Shown: positions 35,326 to 43,126 of the stretch, piece after piece
Position numbering within the stretch: position 1 is the first letter of the stretch
Layout of the letters: the number at the start of each line of letters is the position of its first letter
Assembly: GCA_013416435.1 (NCBI GenBank)
Contig: JACCEN010000004.1
Coordinates: 186,001-250,000 of the forward strand
DNA: 64,000 nucleotides
Direction: 5' to 3'
From: Alcaligenaceae bacterium
GTDB taxonomy: Bacteria; Pseudomonadota; Gammaproteobacteria; Burkholderiales; Burkholderiaceae_B
Translations under genes and position numbers: made by a program
The notes under the pieces: generated by a model
What the model was told of the DNA's origin: nothing
Databases searched by the model: none
Seen by the model: the letters and a program-made list of their open reading frames with translations, nothing else

Positions 35326-36770
35326 CAGCATCCCGCAGCGCAAGACCAACGCCCGGACGCTATATCAAAGACATCCTCGCCCAGGCCTGGCCGGTGCTGG
35401 TCAGCTCGTGGGCAAGCGTGATCTTCGGCGTGATCGACACGGCGATGGCCGGCCATGCCAGCGCGGCCGACCTGCAGGCCATGGCCTTGGGCGCTTCCAT
35501 CTACATCACCGTCTTCGTGGGCCTGATGGGCGTCGTGCATGCGCTCATTCCCATCATTGCGCAACACTTCGGGGCCGGGCGCCATGCCGAAGTGGGCGAA
35601 GCCTGGGGCCAGGGCGTATGGCTTTCGATGGCGCTGTCCCTGGTGGGCGCCGGCGCGATGCTGTTCCCCGACATCTGGCTGCAGTTCTCCGGCGATGTGG
35701 CGCCGGAGGTGCGCTCGGGGGTCACCTGGTACTTGCGCGCCCTCATCCTGGCGTTGCCCGCGACACTCGCTTTTCGCTGCATCTATGCGATGGGCACGGC
35801 GGTATCACGGCCCAAGACGGTCATGGCCATCAACCTGGCCAGCGTCGCCTTCAAGATTGTCTTCAACTGGATTTTCATCTTCGGCAAGTTCGGCATGCCG
35901 GCCCTGGGAGCCGCCGGAGCGGGCCTGTCGACCGCCATCGTCGGCTGGCTCAGCCTGGCCGCCGGCCTGTGGGCGATTTCCCACGATCCTTATTACCAGC
36001 GTTTCAGACCGCGCCTGGGCCGCCTGCAATGGATACGGCAGAAAGAGCTGCTCCTGTTGGGGATACCGATGGGAGGCTCCTACCTCATCGAGGTCTGCGC
36101 CTTTACCTTCATGGCGCTGCTGGTGGCCCGGGAAGGCATGTACGTCAATGGCGGCCACCAGATCATGGCCAGCCTTGCGGCCCTGAGCTACATGGTGCCG
36201 ATGGCGGTGGGAATTGCATCCGCCTCACTGACGGCGCAGGCCATCGGCGCGGGCGACATGCGCCGGGCACGCAATATGGGACGCGCGGGGATCGCCATCG
36301 TCGCAGCCGGCGCGTTGGTCACCGCAAGCATATTGATCATCGCGCGCCAGCCCATCCTGGCTTTCTATACCGATGACCTCCAGGTCAGCCTGGTTGCGGC
36401 CGCCCTCATGCAACTGCTGCCCTGGTTCCATCTGGGCGACGCCATGCAGTGCATCAGCTCGTATCTGCTGCGGGCGTACAAGGTGGCCGTCGTGCCGCTG
36501 ATCCTGCAAGTCGTGGCCCTCACGGGACTGGGACTGGTGGGCGGCTGGTGGCTGGGATTCGGCCCCGCCGCCGGCACGCTCGCGCCCGTGGTCCATGCCA
36601 TGGCGCCAGGCGCCCCGATCGGTGCCGGGACGATGTGGCTGATGGCCACGCTGGGCCTGAGCCTGTCTTCCATCCTGCTCTTCGGATGGTATGGCCACGT
36701 GGTGCGGACCAAGATAGGCGCCGGGCGACGGCGTGCCAACTCCAGGGGTCAGACCCCATACGGGGTCTGA
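35322..36770 (+). CDS. MATE family efflux transporter (NorM-like)
   Basis: The 482-residue protein has twelve hydrophobic segments in two related halves, each with the MatE repeat: AWPVLVSSWASVIFGVIDTAMAGH-type sequence at the start of the first half (from residue 22) and KELLLLGIPMGGSYLIEVCAF-type at the start of the second (from residue 239). NorM relatives export cationic drugs with Na+ or H+. The coupled start with the glycosyltransferase gene suggests a joint role. The last residues, SRGQTPYGV and stop, are encoded by the palindromic repeat at 36745-36774, so the true ancestral end is probably near residue 470. Confidence 0.88.
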   Translation: MTASRSARPTPGRYIKDILAQAWPVLVSSWASVIFGVIDTAMAGHASAADLQAMALGASIYITVFVGLMGVVHALIPIIAQHFGAGRHAEVGEAWGQGVWLSMALSLVGAGAMLFPDIWLQFSGDVAPEVRSGVTWYLRALILALPATLAFRCIYAMGTAVSRPKTVMAINLASVAFKIVFNWIFIFGKFGMPALGAAGAGLSTAIVGWLSLAAGLWAISHDPYYQRFRPRLGRLQWIRQKELLLLGIPMGGSYLIEVCAFTFMALLVAREGMYVNGGHQIMASLAALSYMVPMAVGIASASLTAQAIGAGDMRRARNMGRAGIAIVAAGALVTASILIIARQPILAFYTDDLQVSLVAAALMQLLPWFHLGDAMQCISSYLLRAYKVAVVPLILQVVALTGLGLVGGWWLGFGPAAGTLAPVVHAMAPGAPIGAGTMWLMATLGLSLSSILLFGWYGHVVRTKIGAGRRRANSRGQTPYGV

Positions 36771-36809
36771 CCCCTCCGCGCCCCCTCCGCAGACCCCGTA
36801 CGGGATCTG
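36745..36809. repeat. Palindromic GGGGTCWGACCCC repeat, one copy and a decayed one
   Basis: A copy at 36745-36774 overlaps the end of the MATE gene and supplies its stop codon. A decayed partial copy (AGACCCCGTACGGGATCTG) lies at 36791-36809, four bases from the stop of the convergent proV-like gene. Confidence 0.93.
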
Positions 36810-36812
36810 CTC

Positions 36813-38048
36813 CTAGGCGGCATCCAGGCTCGCGGACTCGCTTTCCTCGGCGCCGGCTCCCTCTTCGCGGCCTTCGATCGCGGGGGTGACGAGCTCCACC
36901 ACCTTGCGGCGCGACAGCATGCCAAGGAACTCGTTGTCCTCGCCCGTCACGGCAAGAGGCTCCGTGCTTCGCAACATCCGGCCCAAGACTTCGTCCAGCC
37001 CGGCGTCGGCCGGCACAGAGGCTACGCTTTCGGCATAGGCGGCGATGTCTCGGGCGCCATCGCGCAAGGCCTGCTCGGCCGCTTTGCGGGTGAGTATGCC
37101 CGCGAGGCGCTTGCCGTCCAGAACCGGCGTGTAGTCGTACGCCATCCCCGCCATGCGTTCGACCGCGTGGGCCGGGCGGCTGCGCATCGTCAGTGTCAGG
37201 GACGGCGTATTGCAGGCGTGGGTCGCATTCAGGACCTTGCTGCGGTTCACATCCTGCAGGAAGGACTGCACGTAGTCATTGGCCGGAGCCAGCAGGATGT
37301 CTTCCGGCGTTCCCTCCTGAATCAGCAGGCCGTCCTTCAAGATGGCGATCCTGTTGCCCAGGCGCAGGGCCTCGTCCAGATCGTGCGTGATAAAGACGAT
37401 GGTCTTGTTCAGCTTCGCCTGCAGTGTCAGCAACTGGTCCTGCATCTCGCGGCGTATCAGGGGATCCAGCGCCGAAAAAGCTTCGTCCATGAGCAGGATC
37501 TCGGCATCGGTCGCCAGGGCTCGGGCAAGGCCGACGCGCTGTTGCATGCCGCCGGACAGCTCATGCGGGTATCGGTCCTCGAAGCCCGACAGGCCTACCT
37601 GCTCGAGCCAGTGCTGGGCGCGCTGACGGCGCTCGTTACGGCCCAGTCCCTGCACCCTCAGGCCATAGGCCGCGTTCTCGATCACCGTTCGATGCGGAAA
37701 GAGGCCAAAGCGCTGGAAAACCATGCTCATCTTCTTTTGCCGGAACTGCTCGAGCTCGGACCTGCCAAAGCTCATGACATCCACGCCGTCGACCAGAATG
37801 CTTCCCGCGCTGGGTTCGATCAAGCGATTGAAATGGCGAATGAGCGTCGACTTGCCCGAACCCGACAGCCCCATGATCACGTATATGCTGCCTTCTTCGA
37901 TGCTGAGGCTGATGTCGCTCAGGCCCAGGACGTGGCCGCTCGCGGCAAGCAGTTCGTCCTTGCCCATGCCTTGCCGCGCCGCCTCCAGCCAGCGGTCCGG
38001 CCGCGAACCGAATATCTTGTAGACGTTCTTGACTTCTATTTTGCTCAT
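36813..38048 (-). CDS. proV: Glycine betaine/proline-type ABC importer ATP-binding protein with CBS domains
   Basis: The 411-residue ATPase has the ProV/OpuAA-specific N-terminus (KNVYKIFGSRPDRWLEAARQG), Walker A GLSGSGKST near residue 59, Q-loop VFQRFGLFPHRTV, signature LSGGMQQRV near 162, Walker B ILLMDEAFSALDPL, and a C-terminal pair of CBS-type modules (from about residue 285; PVLDGKRLAGILTR and PLAVTGEDNEFLGMLSRRKV). CBS modules sense ionic strength in this transporter group. ATG 38048 overlaps the permease stop by four bases; the longer open frame upstream is a shadow of the permease gene. Confidence 0.92.
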   Translation of the reverse strand: MSKIEVKNVYKIFGSRPDRWLEAARQGMGKDELLAASGHVLGLSDISLSIEEGSIYVIMGLSGSGKSTLIRHFNRLIEPSAGSILVDGVDVMSFGRSELEQFRQKKMSMVFQRFGLFPHRTVIENAAYGLRVQGLGRNERRQRAQHWLEQVGLSGFEDRYPHELSGGMQQRVGLARALATDAEILLMDEAFSALDPLIRREMQDQLLTLQAKLNKTIVFITHDLDEALRLGNRIAILKDGLLIQEGTPEDILLAPANDYVQSFLQDVNRSKVLNATHACNTPSLTLTMRSRPAHAVERMAGMAYDYTPVLDGKRLAGILTRKAAEQALRDGARDIAAYAESVASVPADAGLDEVLGRMLRSTEPLAVTGEDNEFLGMLSRRKVVELVTPAIEGREEGAGAEESESASLDAA

Positions 38049-38902
38049 GCCGCGCTCCTTGCCTGTTGGCGACGGCCGAATTCCTGGGTGATTCGATCGA
38101 AAATGATGGCAATGATGACGATGCCCAGTCCGGCCAGCACACCGCGGCCCACCTGCAGCCGGTTGATGCCCTGCAGGACCTCGTAGCCCAGGCCCCTGAC
38201 GCCTATCATGGAGGCGATGACCACCATGGCCAGCGCCATCATGGTGGTCTGGTTGATGCCGGCCATGATGTTCGGCATGGCCAGCGGCAGCTGCACGCCG
38301 AACAATTGCTTGACGCGGTTGGCGCCAAAGGCGCGCGAGGCCTCCAGCACTTCGCTGTCGACCAGCCTTATGCCCAGGTCCGTCAGGCGTATGACCGGCG
38401 GTACCGCATAAATGATGGTGGCGATGATGGCGGCCACCTTGCCCAGATTGAACAGCATGACCACGGGGATCAAGTAGACGAAGCTGGGCATCGTCTGCAT
38501 GACGTCGAGCACGGGCAGCATGATGGAGCGCAGCCATTTGAAGCTGGCCATCAAGATTCCCATCGGTACGCCTATCGCGACGGAAATGGCCACCGCCACG
38601 ACCATGAGGGACAAAGTCTGCATGGCGGCGTCCCATAAGCCGATGAAGCCGATGGAGCACAGCAAAACGCCGATGAGGGCTGAAAAGCCGATGCGGCGGC
38701 TGGCAAGCCAGGCCAGCAGAACCACTGCGGACACGACGAGCCACCAAGGGGACTGCCTGAGCAACTGGTCCATCCAGACCAGGACATCCAGCAGCGGCTG
38801 AGTCAGGGCGCGCAGAAGATCCGAATAGTCGGCGACAATGCCCCCGACAAACTCATCGATGGGCGCGCGCAGCGCCCGTGGCGCGATGAACTCTGGAAAC
38901 AT
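38045..38902 (-). CDS. proW: Glycine betaine/proline-type ABC importer permease
   Basis: About 285 residues from ATG 38902, which has GGAG eight bases upstream; a longer frame to 38992 lacks a start signal and would run into the hairpin array. It contains the ProW-type core: MDQLLRQSPWWLVVSAVV, then AIGVPMGILMASFKWLRS, DVMQTMPSFVYLIPVVMLFN and LEASRAFGANRVKQLFGVQLP as the ATPase-coupling EAA loop, with GLGYEVLQGINRL near the end. It forms the inner-membrane channel for osmoprotectant uptake. Confidence 0.92.
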   Translation of the reverse strand: MFPEFIAPRALRAPIDEFVGGIVADYSDLLRALTQPLLDVLVWMDQLLRQSPWWLVVSAVVLLAWLASRRIGFSALIGVLLCSIGFIGLWDAAMQTLSLMVVAVAISVAIGVPMGILMASFKWLRSIMLPVLDVMQTMPSFVYLIPVVMLFNLGKVAAIIATIIYAVPPVIRLTDLGIRLVDSEVLEASRAFGANRVKQLFGVQLPLAMPNIMAGINQTTMMALAMVVIASMIGVRGLGYEVLQGINRLQVGRGVLAGLGIVIIAIIFDRITQEFGRRQQARSAA

Positions 38903-38929
38903 AAAGAATACTCCGTAAAACTCGTTGCA

Positions 38930-39000
38930 ATGGCGGACCGATCGTCCGCCATCCAGGGAAAGCGGCGGCCTCATGCAGAGGCCGTCTTCCACAATGGAAG
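38930..39000 (-). promoter_or_regulatory. Three consecutive hairpins between proX and proW
   Basis: Three perfect inverted repeats are packed into 71 bp: ATGGCGGAC/GTCCGCCAT (38930-38952), CGGCCTC/GAGGCCG (38966-38984) and CTTCCA/TGGAAG (38986-39000). None has a U-tract on the transcribed strand. The position, directly after the binding-protein gene, suits message stabilisation or partial attenuation that keeps the binding protein in excess. Confidence 0.75.
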
Positions 39001-39016
39001 ATACTTTCCACGAATG

Positions 39017-40078
39017 CTAAAGAGCAGCCTTTACGCGCTCGGCGACGTCCGCCGGCAGCCAGGACGTCCAGGTCTCGGCCTGATTCTTCAAGAACCATAG
39101 TGCCACGTCAGCCGGCTCGGCCTCGTTCTCTTCCATGTAGGCCATGGCCTGGTCCATGACGGGCAATGGCACGGCCACCTTCGACAGGAAGCCGGTGAGC
39201 TTGGGCGCATCCTGGGTGAACTGCGTGCTGACTGCGGTAAACACGGGATTTTCGGGATAGGCGCTGGGCTCGGGATTCGAGCAATTGGGATCGGTCAGGC
39301 AAGCGTGCTTCTTCTGGTCATAGGCCGGCAAGTCCAGCTTGACCAGGTCCATCGAACCGACCAAGGGCGTGGGGAACCAGTAATAGAACACCACGTTTTC
39401 CTTGCGCTGGTAGGCGGCGGTCAACGCGGCTTTCTGGGTGGCGCCGGTTCCGGGTGAAAACAGCGTGAAGGTGTCGTCCAGCCCCAGGGCGTTGAAAAGA
39501 TTGCCGCTGACCACCTCGCAGCCCCAGCCCGCCGGGCAGCCATAAAAACGGCCTTTCGAAGGTTCTTCCGGATCCTTGAACGCGTCCTTGAATTTGGGAA
39601 GATCGGCGGCGCTCTTGAGTTCGGGCAGGCGCTCAGAGGTATAGCGCGGAATGAACCAGGCCTCGCCCCCCATATAGATGTCGCCGATGCGCTTCACCTT
39701 GCCTGTCGCCTCGGCCTTGGCCCAGGGCTCGGCGACGCTGTTGAGCCAGATTTCAGTGTTGACGTCGAGATCGCCGCGTTCGAGCGCCGCAAGGGCGGGC
39801 AGGGTTTCGACCGGCAGCACCTCCGACTTGCAGCCGTAGCCCTTTTCGGCGATGAAGCGTTCGACTTCGACCAGCACGAGATTGGATTCCCAGTTCATGC
39901 CGCCAAACCGGACCGGACGGTCGATTTCACATTGCGGATTCGAGGCGGCCTGCGCCGTGGAAGCGATACCGGGCAGGCCGGTGAAGGCCGCCGCCGCGGC
40001 CAAGACCAGGGCAAGCCGCTTGAAGGACGCAGCGCCGAATACGGACGCGCGAAGTGAAGGGGTTGTGGTTAAAGACAA
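39017..40078 (-). CDS. proX: Glycine betaine/proline-type ABC importer substrate-binding protein, TTG start
   Basis: The 353-residue protein has a signal peptide (hydrophobic ALVLAAAAAFTGLPG, cleavage near TAQAAS) and an OpuAC/ProX-type mature part: RPVRFGGMNWESNLVLVEVE with the aromatic cage region, GDLDVNTEIWLNSV, and PAGWGCEVVSGNLFNALGL (about residues 183-201). It binds quaternary amines such as glycine betaine in the periplasm. The start codon is TTG 40078, fixed by a full AAGGAGG Shine-Dalgarno five bases upstream. First gene of the proX-proW-proV operon. Confidence 0.92.
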   Translation of the reverse strand: MSLTTTPSLRASVFGAASFKRLALVLAAAAAFTGLPGIASTAQAASNPQCEIDRPVRFGGMNWESNLVLVEVERFIAEKGYGCKSEVLPVETLPALAALERGDLDVNTEIWLNSVAEPWAKAEATGKVKRIGDIYMGGEAWFIPRYTSERLPELKSAADLPKFKDAFKDPEEPSKGRFYGCPAGWGCEVVSGNLFNALGLDDTFTLFSPGTGATQKAALTAAYQRKENVVFYYWFPTPLVGSMDLVKLDLPAYDQKKHACLTDPNCSNPEPSAYPENPVFTAVSTQFTQDAPKLTGFLSKVAVPLPVMDQAMAYMEENEAEPADVALWFLKNQAETWTSWLPADVAERVKAAL

Positions 40079-40187
40079 GATTGCCTCCTTAAGTTACGTG
40101 GACGCATCGAAAACCGCGTGATACGCCATGGCTAAGGGGGTGTGCGGAAGACGGTTTACCGCCGATACATACCGACACTAGCGTGAT

Positions 40188-40202
40188 GAGTACGGAGTAC
40201 TC
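40188..40202. promoter_or_regulatory. Inverted repeat upstream of proX, candidate operator
   Basis: GAGTAC-GGA-GTACTC is a perfect 6-bp inverted repeat with a 3-nt centre, 110 bp ahead of the proX start. A second inverted repeat, ACGTAAA (40276-40282) and TTTACGT (40294-40300), lies further upstream. Both are in the only non-coding stretch that could hold the osmotic-response promoter. No regulator can be named. Confidence 0.4.
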
Positions 40203-40334
40203 GTTGACAGCTTATGGAGCCTTGAAAAAAGACCCGTCATACGCCAGATTGAATAAAAATGCCGAAACGGCCAAAACGTAAAGTTTGCGGCATTTTACGT
40301 GCAGATACGAGAAAATGTAAACCCTGGGGTCTCA

Positions 40335-40431
40335 GGGGTCAGACCCCGTACGGGGTCTGACCCCGGCGGCATAAACAAGGGGTCAGACCCCGAATGGGGT
40401 CTGACCCCCTGCCCGACTGGGGTCTGACCCC
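40335..40431. repeat. Palindromic GGGGTCWGACCCC repeats, two copies and a single arm
   Basis: Copies at 40335-40364 (GTAC) and 40379-40408 (AATG) and a lone right arm at 40419-40431, which directly abuts the stop codon of the cfa-like gene. The 353-bp gap between that gene and proX otherwise holds the proX leader and the inverted repeats at 40188-40300. Confidence 0.95.
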
Positions 40432-41685
40432 TTACTTATAAATATAGTCGCGGCGCCAGGGGTAGGCCTGCCCTTCCGGAAAATCGAGTTCGTCGCTGCT
40501 GCCGCCAGGCCTAGACTGCGCCAGCACTTGGTGCAGGGCGATCCAGCCATGCTCGAAACCCATGGCGCAGCCGGCCAGGTACATACGGTAGGCGCGCAGC
40601 GAGCGCTCGCCCTGTTCGCCCTGCAATGTCTGGCGCGCTTCCGGCAGCCGGGCCTCCAGGGCGTCGCTCCATGCCCAAAGGGTGCGGGCATAGTGAGGGC
40701 GCAAGTTCTCGATGTCGAGGTCTTCGAGGCCGCCTTCTGCCATGTGTTCGAGCACGTGGCTGATATGCGTGAGTTCACCGCCGGGGAAGATGTATTTCTC
40801 GATGAATTCGCCCATTCCCGCACCCAGTTCCGCGTTGTCGACACCACCCGCCGTGATGCCGTGGTTCAGGATGAGCCCGCCCGGACGCAGCAAGCGGCGC
40901 AATTTCGAAAAATAGGCCTCGAGCTGGGCTCTGCCGACATGCTCGAACATGCCCACTGAAGCGATCTTGTCGTATGGAGCGGTTTCATCGAGCTTGCGAT
41001 AGTCCAGGAGTTCCATGCGCACGCGACCCTGAAGCCCTTTCTCTTCGATGAGCCGGTTGACGTGAGCATGCTGGTTGCGCGACAGCGTGATGCCGGTTGC
41101 GTCGACGCCGTAGTTCTCGGCCGCCCACAACAGCAGGCCGCCCCAGCCGGCGCCCACATCCAGGAAGCGTTCGCCCGCCTTGAGGTCCAGCTTGCGGCAG
41201 ATGTGATCCAGCTTGGCTTCCTGAGCTTCGGCGACCGTCATGTCGGGGCGGCGGAAATAAGCGCAGGAATAAACGCGGCGAGGGTCCAGCCACAAGGCGT
41301 AGAAATCGTCGGACAGGTCATAGTGGAACTGGATCTGGCGCGCGTCCCGCTCGATGGAGTGCCGCCATACGGATACCAGCCGGCGTATCAGTTCGGTCAG
41401 CCGTCCGATCCGGGCGGCATCGATGGGCGAACCGGGCAGGATCGCCGCGGCCAGGCGCATCAGGTCACGCATGGAGCCTTCCACATCGAACTTGCCTTCG
41501 ACATAGTCTTCGCCCAGCCCGCCCACGTGTCCGGCCGCCAGATGGGCCAGTGTGGAGCGATCCTTGATCACCAGCCGGACGGCGGCGTCCGGCTCGCCCA
41601 CGGTCTGCCCATCGGGCATGACCAACTGCACAGGCAAAGGCAAAGACGCCAACTTGGTTTCAACAACGGATAAGACAGAACTCAA
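40432..41685 (-). CDS. cfa: Cyclopropane-fatty-acyl-phospholipid synthase family methyltransferase, TTG start
   Basis: The 417-residue protein has an N-terminal lipid-binding part (about residues 1-120) and an S-adenosylmethionine methyltransferase domain with ERFLDVGAGWGGLLLWAAENYG, GITLSRNQHAHVN, RMELLDYRKL and SVGMFEHVGRAQLEAYF. HYDLSDDFYALWLDPRRVYSCAYF is the family signature before the cofactor motif. It methylenates unsaturated acyl chains of membrane phospholipids, usually in stationary phase. The start is TTG 41685 with GGGAG six bases upstream. It lies alone, divergent from the Bcr/CflA exporter. Confidence 0.9.
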   Translation of the reverse strand: MSSVLSVVETKLASLPLPVQLVMPDGQTVGEPDAAVRLVIKDRSTLAHLAAGHVGGLGEDYVEGKFDVEGSMRDLMRLAAAILPGSPIDAARIGRLTELIRRLVSVWRHSIERDARQIQFHYDLSDDFYALWLDPRRVYSCAYFRRPDMTVAEAQEAKLDHICRKLDLKAGERFLDVGAGWGGLLLWAAENYGVDATGITLSRNQHAHVNRLIEEKGLQGRVRMELLDYRKLDETAPYDKIASVGMFEHVGRAQLEAYFSKLRRLLRPGGLILNHGITAGGVDNAELGAGMGEFIEKYIFPGGELTHISHVLEHMAEGGLEDLDIENLRPHYARTLWAWSDALEARLPEARQTLQGEQGERSLRAYRMYLAGCAMGFEHGWIALHQVLAQSRPGGSSDELDFPEGQAYPWRRDYIYK

Positions 41686-41783
41686 TGCCGACTCCCTATA
41701 TTGAAATGAAGAACACTAAAGATACCGTATTCGAGCGTGCTAAGATCATCACAAATACCGCATAAACTTCAATTCGGCAAGCC

Positions 41784-43025
41784 ATGGCGCGCCGCCGGCC
41801 CCGCTCCCCCCGCTGCATGCATCCTCCACCTAGTCACCTCACCACCATTCCATCCTGGCTCATCCTGATGGGGCTGCTGACCGCGCTCGGCCCCCTGGCC
41901 ATCGACATGTATCTGCCGGCATTCCCGGACATGGTTCTAAGCCTGGGCGCCAGCCAGGGCATGGTGGAGCGCACCCTGCCCAGCTATCTGCTCGGCCTGG
42001 CCGCCGCCCAGGTATTCTATGGCCCATTCGCCGACCGCTACGGCAGGAAAAAACCGCTGCTGCTCGGCCTTGTCGTTTTCACCGTCGCTTCGATCGGATG
42101 CAGCCTGACCGACAACATCGAACAGCTGAATATGTGGCGCGTGGCGCAAGCGTTCGGCGGGGCGGCCAGCATGGTCATACCGCGCGCGGTGATTCGGGAC
42201 AACTTCGACACGCGCGACGCGTCCAAGGCGCTTTCGGTCCTGATGCTGGTAATGGGCGTGACGCCCATCCTGGCACCCATCCTGGGCGCGCAAGTCCTTG
42301 CCTTTGGCAGTTGGCGGCATATCTTCGCCATCATGGCGCTGTGCAGCACACTGCTGTTCATCAGCGTCATCATCAGCATGCGCGAAACGCTTCCGGCCGA
42401 AAAAGCCATACCACTGAGCTTTGCCAACATCGGACGCAACTATCGCGGTCTGCTCGCGCATAAACGCTTCATGTGCTATACGCTTGCCGGCGGCTTCGGC
42501 TCGGCCGGCATGTTCGCCTACATCTCGGGTTCGCCACGCGTCTTCATCAATGTCTTCGATGTGCATCCGCAGTACTTCGGCTTGCTGTTCGGCGTCAACG
42601 CCGCCGCCCTGATCGCCACGTCGCAGATCAGTGCCCGGCTGCTTAACCGCCATGTACCGGAGACCCTGCTCAAGTTCGCGCAAGCCGGCCTGCTGGCGGC
42701 CTCCCTGGCGGGTTTCGTCATGACGCTGGCCGGGATTCTTACTTTGCCCTGGCTGATGGCCGCCTTGTTGTGCTTCATGGCGGGTCAGGGATTCGTGAAC
42801 CCCAACGCCGCGGCCCTGGCGCTGCGCGAACAAGGGCACCGCCTGGGCGTGGCCTCGGCCATGATGGGCACACTGCAGATGCTCTGCGGCGCGGCCGCCG
42901 GGCTCGGGGTCAGCGCCTGGCAGTCGGACACCGCGCTGCCCCTGACCGGCATCCTGACCTTTTGCGCCTTCCTGTCCTGGCTGTTCGGACGCGCCGCGCT
43001 CAAGGCCGCCCCAAGTTCGAAATAA
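41784..43025 (+). CDS. Bcr/CflA family drug-resistance MFS transporter
   Basis: The 413-residue protein has twelve hydrophobic segments with the DHA1 Bcr/CflA signatures: GPLAIDMYLPAFPDM after the first helix, then GPFADRYGRKKPLLLGL (motif A), RVAQAFGGAASMVIPRAVIRD and PILAPILGAQVL (motif C-like). It is a proton-driven exporter of small antibiotics or metabolites. Start ATG 41784 gives a basic 12-residue extension before a second ATG at 41820; neither has a strong binding site. The gene ends 50 bp before the promoter of the TonB receptor. Confidence 0.87.
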   Translation: MARRRPRSPRCMHPPPSHLTTIPSWLILMGLLTALGPLAIDMYLPAFPDMVLSLGASQGMVERTLPSYLLGLAAAQVFYGPFADRYGRKKPLLLGLVVFTVASIGCSLTDNIEQLNMWRVAQAFGGAASMVIPRAVIRDNFDTRDASKALSVLMLVMGVTPILAPILGAQVLAFGSWRHIFAIMALCSTLLFISVIISMRETLPAEKAIPLSFANIGRNYRGLLAHKRFMCYTLAGGFGSAGMFAYISGSPRVFINVFDVHPQYFGLLFGVNAAALIATSQISARLLNRHVPETLLKFAQAGLLAASLAGFVMTLAGILTLPWLMAALLCFMAGQGFVNPNAAALALREQGHRLGVASAMMGTLQMLCGAAAGLGVSAWQSDTALPLTGILTFCAFLSWLFGRAALKAAPSSK

Positions 43026-43057
43026 TGCAAAAGTGAGACTCATATACAACACGCGCA

Positions 43058-43094
43058 TTGACAACCGCATTCGAAAATAAGAATAATTCTTACT
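43058..43094 (+). promoter_or_regulatory. Promoter of the TonB receptor with overlapping Fur box
   Basis: TTGACA (43058-43063) is followed after 18 bp by AATAAT (43082-43087). The -10 lies inside AATAAGAATAATTCTTACT (43076-43094), which matches the 19-bp Fur consensus at 12 positions and keeps its dyad symmetry. Iron-loaded Fur bound here would block RNA polymerase. Confidence 0.78.
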
Positions 43095-43126
43095 TTCAAT
43101 AATACCCAGTAAAATAGAGGGGTTGC

